From: Brucella pseudogrignonensis | Lineage (GTDB): Bacteria > Pseudomonadota > Alphaproteobacteria > Rhizobiales > Rhizobiaceae | Assembly (NCBI RefSeq): GCF_032190615.1 | Contig: NZ_JAVLAT010000002.1 | Coordinates: forward strand, 248,001 to 312,000 | Direction of reading: 5' to 3' | Length of the DNA: 64,000 nt | Part shown: positions 1 through 9,166 of the stretch, one piece after another | Position numbering within the stretch: position 1 is the first letter of the stretch | Layout of the letters: the number at the start of each line of letters is the position of its first letter | The notes under the pieces: generated by a model | Told to the model about the DNA's origin: nothing | Databases searched by the model: none | What the model saw: only the letters and a program-made list of their open reading frames with translations | Program-made: the position numbers and the translations under genes

Positions 1-1378
1 CAACCGGGAAACTGGTTGTCGCTTCCTTATTCAGCTCGTTGCCTGCAATGTCGATTTCGCCTTGCCAGACTGGCGCACCCATCTGATCGGAAACCGTGCT
101 GATGTCGTAGCTGTCCAACTGGCGCAGGAACTGATAGCCGGAGAGAAGCTGGGCCAGCGAACGGTCGCCAACACGGTAGAGCTTAACTTTTGCTGCATCC
201 AGATTAACACTGACCAGCGGTATGCCGCGACGGGCTTTCGCAGGCAGCACGAAGCTGTCGCCGGTAAAGCGTACCGATGGCGCGCGGTCCTGCACATAGA
301 TCGAAAGATTGACCGGAGCTGGCAGCACTTCGCCAACCGCCGATGGCAGTCCCTGACGGAATGTCACCGTATAATTGCGGCCATGTTCCAGACCCTCGAC
401 GCAAATCTGGCGGTCCTTGGCGTCAACGGCTTTTGGCGCACCATTATCGAGTGTCACGAAGCTCGAATAATCGACACCGCTTTTCACCAGCTCTTCCGAG
501 AACTGCGCACAGATGCGCGGCGCGGCATTGTCATTATCGACCGTATTATTGACGATGCGGAAGCCTTTGCGGGCCTTCAGATCGTCATAGGCGTCACGAA
601 CGGATGCGGAATTGATGAGATCAAGGCTCGCCTCATAGGCCTGCAAGGCCGGGCGCGATGCATCGCGCTTTTCCAGCGCCTGCGCCATGACGGCAAGCGC
701 TTGCGCGCGATCATCCTTGGTGCGTGAGGTCTGGTAGGCAAACCAAGAGGCCGACGTCGCATCGCGCTGGAACTTGGAGCGTTCCTGTCCATTGGAGGGC
801 TCGGTCAAAAGTGCCGAAAGCGCATAGCCAGCCCAGAGCTGGCTTTCATCCGGTGCCATGCTGGCAGCCAGTCGGAATTTTTCCATTGCCGTGCGCGGAT
901 CACCATTCAGGCCCGCGGCACCTGCCTCATTGCGCAATGTGCGAAGGCTATCAGCGCTTTCAAGGCTTGCCATTTCGCGCTTGAGACGCCGGGCTTCGTC
1001 AACCAAATTGGCAGCAAAAAATGAGATTGCCGGTGGCGCACCAATATCTTCAACGGCAACCGCAGCGGCAGCTTCCTCTGTCACGACACGCCCGGCAATC
1101 GACCCGACAGACGCGTTGAGCTTATTGAAATCGGATTTCAGAAAACACCATTTGACCTTCGGATTATAGGTGAAAGCCAGACAGGCATTATCGCCAAGAC
1201 AAGTGCTTTTGCACTGTGCCAGCGAGACATTCTTTTCGGTCCGCAGATCAAAGCCAAAATAATCGGCGTCCTGCGTGGTCTCGATTTTCCGGGTTTCTGC
1301 GGCATGAGCGCTCATTGATGTCGCAAGGCAGAACGCAGTCGTAAAGGCGAGTAAAAGCCGATGAAACCGAACAGACAT
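1..1378 (-). CDS. Alpha-2-macroglobulin family protein, N-terminal part (runs off window)
   Basis: Only the first ~459 residues are inside the window. The reading frame is open to base 1. Translation from the ATG at 1378 gives a signal peptide (about residues 1-27, ending SAHA), then a Cys-rich PAN/Apple-like module (about 35-85, with CKSTC and a later WCF) and a helical/TPR-like stretch. The beginning of macroglobulin-type beta domains follows (NLSIYVQDRAPSV region). This order matches large bacterial alpha-2-macroglobulins of Brucella and rhizobia, which are periplasmic protease traps, usually >1700 residues. A GAGAGA Shine-Dalgarno lies just upstream. The family call rests on the N-terminus only; the thioester motif would be outside the window. 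Confidence 0.75.
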   Translation of the reverse strand, partial: MSVRFHRLLLAFTTAFCLATSMSAHAAETRKIETTQDADYFGFDLRTEKNVSLAQCKSTCLGDNACLAFTYNPKVKWCFLKSDFNKLNASVGSIAGRVVTEEAAAAVAVEDIGAPPAISFFAANLVDEARRLKREMASLESADSLRTLRNEAGAAGLNGDPRTAMEKFRLAASMAPDESQLWAGYALSALLTEPSNGQERSKFQRDATSASWFAYQTSRTKDDRAQALAVMAQALEKRDASRPALQAYEASLDLINSASVRDAYDDLKARKGFRIVNNTVDNDNAAPRICAQFSEELVKSGVDYSSFVTLDNGAPKAVDAKDRQICVEGLEHGRNYTVTFRQGLPSAVGEVLPAPVNLSIYVQDRAPSVRFTGDSFVLPAKARRGIPLVSVNLDAAKVKLYRVGDRSLAQLLSGYQFLRQLDSYDISTVSDQMGAPVWQGEIDIAGNELNKEATTSFPV

Positions 1379-1756
1379 GAATGTCTCTCTTCTGTAGTTG
1401 TCCCTCATCGCGCGCGGTTGTCGTCCACCCGCACGCTCGTAAAATCAGACATTACCAATTTATACGCGAACGCATAGCTGGATTCGTATCTGACACTCAA
1501 AAGCAATCTGATACAGGACAAACCCGCTCAAACAAGACTTCTTCGGCAACTATATCTCTCATGGTTTGGGAAGCATCCATTTTTGATGCTTTGTGCAAAG
1601 TGCATTAGCAAAGGGGAGCAATTTTCGGACAACGGCTCTGACGGATGCTTAACGGCCGTCCTCTGCGCCATCGCTCTCACTGCAGCCGTCATCTTCTGGC
1701 TCTGATCAACGAGACATGAGCTCTTTGAGCTTTGCGCGTATTGGCAACGCCACCTT
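1379..1756. other. Intergenic region, no gene seen
   Basis: This stretch lies between the alpha-2-macroglobulin start and the end of the PIG-L gene, both on the minus strand. The short ORFs in it lack a ribosome-binding site and show no recognisable protein features. It presumably holds the macroglobulin promoter near 1380-1480. I see no clear hairpin terminator. Confidence 0.5.
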
Positions 1757-2413
1757 TTAAAAAAGACGGATTTTGCGTGCGAAGAAGGCTTCGGCATAGG
1801 CCTCAGGTGCACGACACTCCATGCCACGCAGCCGCGCTATGCCTTGAAAGGTTTCTGTATCAAACCAGTCTTTGGCGCGCTGCGATCCAAAATGCTTGAG
1901 CAAAAGCTCGATTTTCCGTTTCAAGATATCGGCGGAGAGAGCGCTATAAGCGTTCGGCTGCCCCAGATCACCATCCCATTTCGGAATTTCATATTCAAGT
2001 ATCAGCTGATCTCGAAAAAGATTCCACGTCAATTCGCTAATCGTGCGGTGGTCCTGGTGTGCATCATGCTTTCGATGCGTAAAAACAATATCCGGCGATT
2101 GACGCTGACGCTGCAGCATCAGCCAGCTTTTAATATCTCTGATCTGGGCCGGGAAATAGCTGTCCTCAAATGAGGCGAGATTGATTTGAAAGCTGCTTGC
2201 GCCTTGCAAAAAATCAAGCGCCGCCAATTCAGCTTCATTGTGTCGCTCGACATTTCCAGAGAGAACACACCAATGAATATCGAGCGGAATGCCGGACGAA
2301 ATCAAATGCAGTATGGTTCCACCACATCCAATCTCGATATCGTCCGAATGCGCACCAAGGCACAATAATTTCAACGGCTTGTTTGAGCTCGCCATTGAAA
2401 GAAGATCAATCAT
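1757..2413 (-). CDS. PIG-L family (LmbE-like) deacetylase
   Basis: This is a 218-residue zinc hydrolase of the PIG-L/LmbE family, which removes N-acetyl groups from sugars or sugar conjugates. The zinc motif AHSDDIE is at residues 21-27, and HQDH at 119-122 supplies the other metal/catalytic histidines. Both are intact. The start ATG overlaps the stop of the upstream nucleotidyltransferase by 4 bases, so the two are translationally coupled. By context it would deacetylate an amino or acylated sugar intermediate of the surface polysaccharide. The substrate is not visible from sequence. A second Met at residue 7 is a less likely start. Confidence 0.85.
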   Translation of the reverse strand: MIDLLSMASSNKPLKLLCLGAHSDDIEIGCGGTILHLISSGIPLDIHWCVLSGNVERHNEAELAALDFLQGASSFQINLASFEDSYFPAQIRDIKSWLMLQRQRQSPDIVFTHRKHDAHQDHRTISELTWNLFRDQLILEYEIPKWDGDLGQPNAYSALSADILKRKIELLLKHFGSQRAKDWFDTETFQGIARLRGMECRAPEAYAEAFFARKIRLF

Positions 2414-3219
2414 AGGGCTAACGCAATATTGGCGGCACGGGCTTCTGCTTTATGCTTTTTCCAAGGCATATCGCCTTTCTCCACCATGTCCTCCAGCGTT
2501 TGCCAGTCGCGCAGAGTGTCCATAGATCGCCAAAAGCCTTCGTATTTATAGGCCATCAACTGGTTTTCTGCGATCAACCGACTGAATGGTTCGAGCACCA
2601 GTTCTTCGCCTTCGCGCATGTAATCAAAAATTTCTTTGCGGAAGAGAAAATAACCACCATTAATCCAGATATCTGACGTGTTTGACGTGCGGAACGCACG
2701 CACATTACCCCCATCAGCGATATCGGCAAGATGGTAGGTGAGTGGGGGCCTTACGGCGAGAAAGCAGGCAATTTTTCCACTCGCACGAAAGCGTTCTGTC
2801 ATATCATCGAGATCAACATCGCTTAAACCATCGCTATAATTGGCAAGAAAAACTTCTTCATTGGCGACATGCGCGCGCGCACTCCACAATCGTTCGCCGA
2901 TATTGCGCCAAATGCCCGTATCGAGCAGCGTGACACTCCAGTCACGATCAACTTCCTCCAGAAGCTGCACATTGCGCCCGCCATCCGAAACAACGCAATC
3001 CGCAAATGTCTGAGGTCGAATGTTCAGGAAAAAATCCTTCACCACATTGGCCTTGTAGCCGAGACAAAGAATGAAATCATTGTGACCATAATCACTGTAA
3101 TACTCCATCACATGATGCAGTATTGGCTGATGGCCCAATGGTATCATCGGTTTTGGAACATTCTCAGAATATTCCCGGATTCTCGTGCCCAGACCACCAC
3201 AAAACAAAACAACTTTCAT
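2410..3219 (-). CDS. Sugar-phosphate nucleotidyltransferase, glucose-1-phosphate cytidylyltransferase-like
   Basis: 269 residues with the nucleotidyltransferase signature GGLGTRIREYSENVPKPM at residues 8-25 (G-G-x-G-T-R plus the PKPM lysine). It then follows the RfbF/glucose-1-phosphate cytidylyltransferase pattern (GYKANVVKDFF, later WINGGYFLF). It would activate a hexose-1-phosphate to an NDP-sugar in the cytoplasm, probably CDP-glucose. It sits between a C-methyltransferase-type gene and a PIG-L gene. No CDP-glucose 4,6-dehydratase of the classical RfbG type is in the window, so the product and the next step are uncertain. A GGAG Shine-Dalgarno overlaps the end of the upstream gene. Confidence 0.85.
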   Translation of the reverse strand: MKVVLFCGGLGTRIREYSENVPKPMIPLGHQPILHHVMEYYSDYGHNDFILCLGYKANVVKDFFLNIRPQTFADCVVSDGGRNVQLLEEVDRDWSVTLLDTGIWRNIGERLWSARAHVANEEVFLANYSDGLSDVDLDDMTERFRASGKIACFLAVRPPLTYHLADIADGGNVRAFRTSNTSDIWINGGYFLFRKEIFDYMREGEELVLEPFSRLIAENQLMAYKYEGFWRSMDTLRDWQTLEDMVEKGDMPWKKHKAEARAANIALAL

Positions 3220-3222
3220 GAC

Positions 3223-4524
3223 CTATCGCTCCTCTGGCAACAAAGCAGGATCAATCAGAGTGACATGCGGGATGGGAACAATAAATTTGGCACCCCATTC
3301 GACGACATGATGCATTTGACGGATGATCTCATCCTTGAAATTCCAGGGCAGAATAAGAATGTAATCCGGCCGATAACTATTGATCGCAGCGACATCATGG
3401 ATCGGGATGTGCATCCCCGGAGTAAAGCGTCCGTGCTTGTAGGGATTTCGATCTACTGTAAACTCAAGAAAATCCGTGCCGATACCACAGTAATTGAGCA
3501 GCGTATTGCCCTTTCCAGGCGCACCATAACCGCAAAGGCGCTTGCCAGCATTCTTTGCCGAAATGAGAAAAGATAAAAGGTCGCGTTTTGTGCGTCGCGT
3601 TTTCTCAGCAAATTGCTCATAGGTCGCAATGTTATTCAGCCCGAAAATTTGCTCGCGCTTGAGAAGGGCAGCAACCCGCGGGCCAGCTTTGCGCTTGCTG
3701 CTGTTATGTGCGAGATAAACCCGCAACGAACCGCCATGGGTCGGAAGTTCCTCAACATCAATAACCTTCAGGCGATGACGATGTGCCATGTAACGGATCG
3801 TCAGCAGCGAAAAATACGAGAAATGTTCATGGTAAATCGTATCAAACTGGTTCTGCTCAATCAGGTTCGCGAGATGTGGAAACTCCAGCGTTATGACACC
3901 TTCCGGTTTAAGCAAAATTTGCATTCCACGAACAAAGTCGTTGAGATCAGGCACCTGTGCAAGCACATTATTGCCAATAATTAAATCGGCCTTTTGCCCT
4001 GTTTCGACCATGTGGGCCGCGAGGCTTGCACCAAAGAAGTCCACCCGCGTCGGAACACCTTTTGCCACTGCGGCCTGTGCAACATTGGCTGCCGGTTCAA
4101 CCCCGAGAACAGGAATATCTTTGGGTATAAAGTGTTGCAAAAGATAGCCGTCATTGCTCGCAATCTCGACCACGAAACTATTTTTGTTCAAGCTCAGCTT
4201 TTCGGTGATTTCCTCGCAATACACGCGCGCATGATCAACCCAGCTGGTCGCATAGGATGAGAAATAAGCATATTCAGTGAATATTTCCGCCGGGCTGAAA
4301 TACTCTTTCAATTGCACTAGAAAACAATGATCGCACACAAGAGCATAGAGCGGATAATAGGGTTCCATCTGATCGAGACGATCTGGCGGAACGAAGCTTT
4401 CGCAGGGCGGAGACATACCAAGATCAACAAAAGTGTGTTTGAGAAAAGACCCGCACAAGCGACAGCTTGTTTGCTCCTGAGCCATAGCCGTGCTCCGCGA
4501 TATGTTCGGTGTCTGAATGGTCAT
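3223..4524 (-). CDS. SAM-dependent sugar C-methyltransferase-type protein
   Basis: 433 residues from the ATG at 4524, chosen because a GAGG Shine-Dalgarno lies about 10 bases upstream; the longer frame to 4791 has no homology-like content. The N-terminus has a zinc-ribbon pattern (CRLCG at about 21, then CDHCF). The middle is a Rossmann methyltransferase (VVEIASNDGYLLQHF). The C-terminal region resembles the C-methyltransferase C-terminal domain (GYGAPGKGNTLLNYCGI). This architecture is that of NDP-hexose 3-C-methyltransferases such as TylC3. It is next to an RfbF-like and an RfbC-like gene, which suggests a branched-chain deoxysugar. The exact methylation site is inferred, not shown. Confidence 0.8.
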   Translation of the reverse strand: MTIQTPNISRSTAMAQEQTSCRLCGSFLKHTFVDLGMSPPCESFVPPDRLDQMEPYYPLYALVCDHCFLVQLKEYFSPAEIFTEYAYFSSYATSWVDHARVYCEEITEKLSLNKNSFVVEIASNDGYLLQHFIPKDIPVLGVEPAANVAQAAVAKGVPTRVDFFGASLAAHMVETGQKADLIIGNNVLAQVPDLNDFVRGMQILLKPEGVITLEFPHLANLIEQNQFDTIYHEHFSYFSLLTIRYMAHRHRLKVIDVEELPTHGGSLRVYLAHNSSKRKAGPRVAALLKREQIFGLNNIATYEQFAEKTRRTKRDLLSFLISAKNAGKRLCGYGAPGKGNTLLNYCGIGTDFLEFTVDRNPYKHGRFTPGMHIPIHDVAAINSYRPDYILILPWNFKDEIIRQMHHVVEWGAKFIVPIPHVTLIDPALLPEER

Positions 4525-4831
4525 ACGAAATACCTCGCCCTGATCAGCTGATTGCTGATCTTGATGGACATTCTTCTTGAATACCGATTGAGCCATCAAT
4601 TTCCGAGACTGCAATGAGGAGCGAGCACTACATCCCATCGGGCGCAACGATCGCCAGACGAATGAGGGATATTCGCCCTGACTTTTCAACCCAGTTACAC
4701 CATTGAACAGGCATTCCGCCCTATGGGGAACTTGGCTCATCCATAAGGCTAACCTGGTGCTTCGAAGAGCCCGGTTAACGATGAGCGCCAAACTGTCAGA
4801 ATATGACTATCGAAACGACAGAGGCGACAAA
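4525..4831. promoter_or_regulatory. Divergent promoter region, methyltransferase operon / rfbC-like gene
   Basis: A 307-base gap separates divergent genes and must contain promoters for both strands. The ORFs extending into it from either side lack Shine-Dalgarno sites at their outer starts and are read here as upstream read-through. I could not identify convincing -35/-10 boxes or operators by eye. Confidence 0.4.
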
Positions 4832-5398
4832 ATGCAGTTCGTTCCGCTTATAATCGACGGAGCTTGGTCGATCCGACCTGAAAGGCTTGAAGACGAGCGT
4901 GGCTGGTTTGCTCGCGTTTTCTGTGAAAACCTGTTTGCCAAGCATAAGCTGGAAACGCTTTACCCACAGCATAGCCTTTCCTTTTCGCGTGAAAAGGGAA
5001 CGCTGAGAGGGCTTCATTATCAGAATGAACCACATTCCGAAACAAAGCTTGTCACATGTCTACAGGGCATCATCTGGGACGTTTTGGTCGATCTGCGACC
5101 GCACTCAAAAAGCTATATGCGATGGACTGGCATCGAGCTTTCAGCAGAAAACGGCATACAACTTTACATACCGGAAGGCTGCGCCCACGGCTTCCAAACT
5201 CTCACAGATAATGTCTTGATGCGTTATATGATATCCAGTCCCTATGTCCCGGAATCTGCTGATGGGTTGCGCTATGATGATCCAGCTTTGGGCATCCCAT
5301 GGCCAGATAGGCCAACGGTCATTTCCCAGAAAGATCGTGACTGGCCGCTGCTTTCAGCAAGCCTACAGCAAGCAGACGATCCGCAGCATCTGCCATAA
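4832..5398 (+). CDS. dTDP-4-dehydrorhamnose 3,5-epimerase family protein (RfbC-like)
   Basis: 188 residues from the ATG at 4832, preceded by GAGG at 4821-4824. It is a cupin-fold epimerase of the RfbC family: GWFARVFCENLF, then TLRGLHYQ carrying the conserved His of the active site, then YIPEGCAHGFQ. Length is typical for RfbC (about 180). It epimerises a 4-keto-6-deoxyhexose bound to a nucleotide. With an RfbF-like enzyme and a C-methyltransferase on the opposite strand, the substrate may be a CDP- or dTDP-4-keto sugar. No rmlA, rmlB or rmlD is present here. Its last 80 bases overlap the convergent DUF4910 gene. Confidence 0.88.
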   Translation: MQFVPLIIDGAWSIRPERLEDERGWFARVFCENLFAKHKLETLYPQHSLSFSREKGTLRGLHYQNEPHSETKLVTCLQGIIWDVLVDLRPHSKSYMRWTGIELSAENGIQLYIPEGCAHGFQTLTDNVLMRYMISSPYVPESADGLRYDDPALGIPWPDRPTVISQKDRDWPLLSASLQQADDPQHLP

Positions 5399-6665
5399 GG
5401 ACGAACGGCAGTTTCGCACGTCGGCTCATTTCAAAAATAGAAAAGCTGCCGTCGGCCAAATTCAACACCCATAACATGGCCATAGCATTTTCCGCTGCCT
5501 GTTTATCACCACCAACATTTGAGTATAGCCCACGCTTCCCGAGCTGCGGTTCACCTTTTGGAGATGTACTAACTGGCACCCAATTGCGTTCTGCAATATC
5601 GATCGCCTGCATGATCATCTGATAGGATTGTTCAAGATATTCGGGTTTTATGAAGTCAAGATTATCCGCAGAAGTATGATATTCGGGGAACGTGCCATAA
5701 AGACTCCGCTGAAGCATACCGACAGGCAGATTAAAACCCGGAGAACAAAACTGGCGTTCATCATAGCCATAGGGCCAGAAATCGAGCATGGACGCACGCG
5801 TCAAATCAGAGCTGTTTAGGACATAATCCATGATTTGATCAATGGCAGCGTCACCCCGGCGACTTCTTTTATAATTTGGTCCGCCACCGTCACCAAGACA
5901 GGATAAAACCAACCCATAGTGCACGCGATCAAGGCAGCTCTCATTCTGCTGCAACCAAGCAAGCGCACCAAATGTCGCTGGCCCAAACAAGAGCCTATAG
6001 GTGAGCCGTGTTTTGCGCTCCTTTAGCGTCTCCCCCACCCGCGCCAACACGGCGAGACCTGAACAATTATCGTTTGCAAGAGAGGGATGGCAAAGATGGG
6101 CGGAAAGTATAAACGTCTCGTTCGTTTCGCCTTTTATAACGCACTCACCACGGGTCAAAAAGCCATCCCGACGTTCGGAGTCGATGACAACTTCATAGGT
6201 CTCGTCTTTCATGGCCATCAAATCATCATGGGCCATGCAAAAGCCCCATGCTTCCGTATGGTAGCAAGTACGGTATGGAATGAGATCTGGCTGCTCAGGC
6301 AATGTATGAATGTAGCTCTTAAGCTCGCCGAGCGGCATGGTTGCATGAACCGGAATGCTATAATTGACGACATGTAGATTATTGCTCGCAAAATCGACAA
6401 TTCGCCTCCCGTCGGCACTTTTGATATAAGCCTCGCGAATGATCCATTCCTGTGGCGCCTTCCAGTCGAAAAGTGTTTCACCGGTCGGAATATGATGCAT
6501 TTCCAACGGGATATATTCCCCAAGAATAGCCAGCGTTTCCCGCACACCTTCACCGCTGAGGCTTCGGCAAATTGGGAAAAGGCGGGCAGCCAGATCATAA
6601 ATACGCTGTCCGACCGTGTCCGGCATTGGCGGATTATTTGGAGCTTCAACTGCCCTTGCGTCCAT
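5319..6665 (-). CDS. DUF4910 aminopeptidase-like protein
   Basis: 448 residues resembling the DUF4910/DUF2172 family, often annotated as polysaccharide biosynthesis proteins with an aminopeptidase-like core. Putative metal ligands include HLCHPSLANDN (about 210-220), an M28-like histidine/aspartate cluster, and EYHTSADNLDF (about 345-355). The C-terminal ~70 residues look like a winged-helix module. Its ATG overlaps the upstream SDR stop by one base (TAATG), so the two are coupled. Its 3' end overlaps rfbC on the other strand by 80 bases. No function is proven for the family. Hydrolysis of an amide in a sugar or amino-acyl intermediate is an inference from the fold and setting. Confidence 0.75.
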   Translation of the reverse strand: MDARAVEAPNNPPMPDTVGQRIYDLAARLFPICRSLSGEGVRETLAILGEYIPLEMHHIPTGETLFDWKAPQEWIIREAYIKSADGRRIVDFASNNLHVVNYSIPVHATMPLGELKSYIHTLPEQPDLIPYRTCYHTEAWGFCMAHDDLMAMKDETYEVVIDSERRDGFLTRGECVIKGETNETFILSAHLCHPSLANDNCSGLAVLARVGETLKERKTRLTYRLLFGPATFGALAWLQQNESCLDRVHYGLVLSCLGDGGGPNYKRSRRGDAAIDQIMDYVLNSSDLTRASMLDFWPYGYDERQFCSPGFNLPVGMLQRSLYGTFPEYHTSADNLDFIKPEYLEQSYQMIMQAIDIAERNWVPVSTSPKGEPQLGKRGLYSNVGGDKQAAENAMAMLWVLNLADGSFSIFEMSRRAKLPFVLMADAADRLLAVGLLKAAASHDLSGK

Positions 6666-7726
6666 TATGCTATAGCCCGAAGTGGTTGATGATGCTCTGA
6701 TCGGGCACGCAAATCCGCATCGAGAATACCATCCGCAATTGATTGGCGGATATGCGCTATGCGCTGGAATCTTGGTCCTTCAAATTCCTCGACTGTGAGG
6801 GTTGAACGACCATATGCCGTGAGCAACTCACGAGTCCCTGCAACAGCGTCCCATTTTGGCTTTGCATCAGGCAATATGCGTGCGAGCTTTTCAAAGCTCA
6901 CCCGATAGGAGCGCGTATCCGGCCCTGCATCCTGCGCATATTCAATCCTGCAGTTGGGTACGTTCTCAGCAACAATACCGGCAATCTCGCGAATGCGGTA
7001 ATTATCCCCGGTTGATCCAACATTAAAAGCTTCATTCCAAACCTTTTCAATGGGCGCTTCCATCGCGGCTATGAAGGCTCGCGAAATATCGCGGATATGG
7101 ACAATCGGACGCCAGGGCGAACCATCAGATTTCAGATAAATAAGCCCCTTTGTCACAGCCCAGGCAACGAGATTATTCAATACAATATCGAAGCGCAGAA
7201 ATGGCGAAACACCATAGGCAGTTGCTGGTCGTAAGTAAGTTGGGCAGAAATGCCTGTCCGCCAAATCTTGTATATCTTTTTCTGCCCGCACCTTGGAACG
7301 ACCATATGCCGTTACAGGGTTCAAATCACCCGTTTCATCGATGAGATCCCCGTCACTGATACCGTAATTGCTGCAGGACGAGGCGAACAAGAACCGTTGA
7401 ACACCAGCCTCTTTAGCCGCTTTGGCCATTCTAACGCTTGCGTGGTGATTGATGTCATAAGTCAGTTCTTCGTTCAGATTGCCAAGCGGATCGTTGGACA
7501 GCGCTGCCAGATGCACAATAGCGTCAAACCCCTCAAGATCGTGGGGGGAAACATCCCGTACATCTTTTGAAATAGTCGGCACATCAACAATCGCGCCTCC
7601 CTCCTCAAAATGGCAGCTGCGATAGAGACCGACATCATAGCCACAGACGTCATGACCCGCATGCACCATTTCACAGGCCAAAACCGATCCGATATAACCC
7701 TGATGTCCTGTTACCAGCACCTTCAT
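6665..7726 (-). CDS. NAD-dependent epimerase/dehydratase (extended SDR)
   Basis: 353 residues, extended short-chain dehydrogenase fold. The N-terminal dinucleotide motif is GHQGYIG (residues 7-13, a GxxGxxG variant). The catalytic region has FASSCSNYG followed by YGRSK (Tyr-x3-Lys), and RPATAYG is typical of nucleotide-sugar epimerases. The start ATG at 7726 is preceded by GAGGAG. It is the only SDR in the CDP-sugar-like block, so it may act as the 4-epimerase, 4-reductase or dehydratase. Sequence alone does not separate these. Confidence 0.82.
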   Translation of the reverse strand: MKVLVTGHQGYIGSVLACEMVHAGHDVCGYDVGLYRSCHFEEGGAIVDVPTISKDVRDVSPHDLEGFDAIVHLAALSNDPLGNLNEELTYDINHHASVRMAKAAKEAGVQRFLFASSCSNYGISDGDLIDETGDLNPVTAYGRSKVRAEKDIQDLADRHFCPTYLRPATAYGVSPFLRFDIVLNNLVAWAVTKGLIYLKSDGSPWRPIVHIRDISRAFIAAMEAPIEKVWNEAFNVGSTGDNYRIREIAGIVAENVPNCRIEYAQDAGPDTRSYRVSFEKLARILPDAKPKWDAVAGTRELLTAYGRSTLTVEEFEGPRFQRIAHIRQSIADGILDADLRARSEHHQPLRAIA

Positions 7727-7846
7727 GTCCCGCTCCTCAATTTGAGTTGCCGATATCCTAACCGGAGATCTTTGAAGCGGCGAGTTGAACGATGGTCATG
7801 TCTGGTTCGGACAAGTGGTCACTGGAAGCATGAAACGTTGTATAGC

Positions 7847-9166
7847 CTACTTCTTTTGGATAGCTTTTAGGCTTGGCTCAGTCCCAAGCAATAAAATCCA
7901 GTCACTCTGAATGCCCATATCCCGGTTCGGCGGTGGTGTATAAGAAACATGGTCTTCACTAATTTTTGGTGCTTCAGCCTTGAAAAACCGTCCAGATGCT
8001 GGATCAAACCATGAGGCTGAAAAGCCCGCATTGACAGCATCACGATTGAGATCAAATCCATCAGCATTGCCGTACAGAATGATCAGGCTCATATCTTGCT
8101 TGGCGGCCGCGTATGTTGAAGTATCGGCAGCAATTCGGTTCTCACGGTCAGGCTGCAATTGCCACCAAGGCAACCGATCAAACAAGCGTCCCAAGATAGT
8201 CATAGACCAAGAACCGGGACTATCGAGCGCTTCTTTCCAGGTTCTATCCGCCGGAAATACGCCCGGCCCAGTAAAATGCCAAATCGGGTTATTGCCGTAA
8301 AATTGTCCCGCCGCACCGGCTAACACTGCGCCATAGGCATTGCGCCGAATACGTTGCGCTGTGGTTTCTCGTTCAAACTCATATGAACTTTCAAGCAGAA
8401 TGACAGGCATGCTTGTGTTTTTGCTCCGCTCCAAAATTGCAGCATGAACATCATCATAAGTGTAAACTGTATCAAAACTCAGCCAAGTTTGGTCTCCCCA
8501 AAGATCGAACGTGTTTGTATCTCGACCCGAATGCACACTGACGAGTGCTTCTGAACCCGCTAATTTCAGACCGTTTGCAAGTTGAATAACAAGTTCACGG
8601 TCTGGCGCATCGAAGTCGCCGCCAAGCACCCATATGATATTGTCATAGCCCGCAAAGCGACGTGCTATTGCCGCACCATAGCTGCGCATTTGATCCGGCC
8701 CGGCAGCTTCAGCTTCCTTAAACCATCCTTGATCACTGCCATTCACACCGAGATAAGCCGGTGTCAAAAAGACGGCTAAGCCCAATGCTTTGGCGCGTTT
8801 TATAACCCATTCCGCATGATCAAAATATGCTGGATTCAACTCACCAAATGCTGCACCTAGAAACGGCTTATCACCATAGAAATTTGCTGGTGGTCTGCTG
8901 GAAAATTGATGTTCAATCAGATTAACAAGAAGAGCATTGAAGCCTCGCTTCTTCCTATCCGTGAGATAAAGTTCCGTATCCTCCCGGTTGAGTTCGGCAA
9001 CCAACGACCACGCGCTATCCCCTTGCAACAGAACAGGTTTTCCGTTCGAATCTTGAAAAAACTTCTGGCTCTTACTGACATGAATCGGAAATGGATTATC
9101 CGCATATGCAGTGCGGCTAGCAAACAGCAGCAGCGTTAAAATTGCGGCGACGAGCAATCCTCTCAT
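7847..9166 (-). CDS. Secreted glycoside hydrolase, apiosidase-like (DUF4038/GH140-like)
   Basis: 439 residues with a clear signal peptide (residues 1-22, ending TAYA). A TIM-barrel of the DUF4038/GH140 type follows: LLQGDSAWSL near the start, candidate acid residues in WVLGGDFD (about 175) and VILLESSYE (about 270), and a C-terminal beta domain (SASWFDPASGRFF). GH140 members release apiose-like branched pentoses; the family is broader than that activity. Its ATG overlaps the aminotransferase stop by 4 bases. A secreted or periplasmic trimming enzyme inside a polysaccharide operon suggests processing of the operon's own glycan or of a host/plant glycan. The substrate is unknown. Confidence 0.75.
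   Translation of the reverse strand: MRGLLVAAILTLLLFASRTAYADNPFPIHVSKSQKFFQDSNGKPVLLQGDSAWSLVAELNREDTELYLTDRKKRGFNALLVNLIEHQFSSRPPANFYGDKPFLGAAFGELNPAYFDHAEWVIKRAKALGLAVFLTPAYLGVNGSDQGWFKEAEAAGPDQMRSYGAAIARRFAGYDNIIWVLGGDFDAPDRELVIQLANGLKLAGSEALVSVHSGRDTNTFDLWGDQTWLSFDTVYTYDDVHAAILERSKNTSMPVILLESSYEFERETTAQRIRRNAYGAVLAGAAGQFYGNNPIWHFTGPGVFPADRTWKEALDSPGSWSMTILGRLFDRLPWWQLQPDRENRIAADTSTYAAAKQDMSLIILYGNADGFDLNRDAVNAGFSASWFDPASGRFFKAEAPKISEDHVSYTPPPNRDMGIQSDWILLLGTEPSLKAIQKK

Noticed and set aside
62..727. A 221-codon plus-strand frame near the left edge
   Set aside because: The minus strand is open from 1378 to base 1 with a signal peptide and PAN-like module; the plus frame is its shadow.
4525..4791. 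N-terminal extension of the C-methyltransferase to 4791
   Set aside because: No Shine-Dalgarno at the outer start and no family-like sequence before residue 90 of that frame; the ATG at 4524 follows GAGG.
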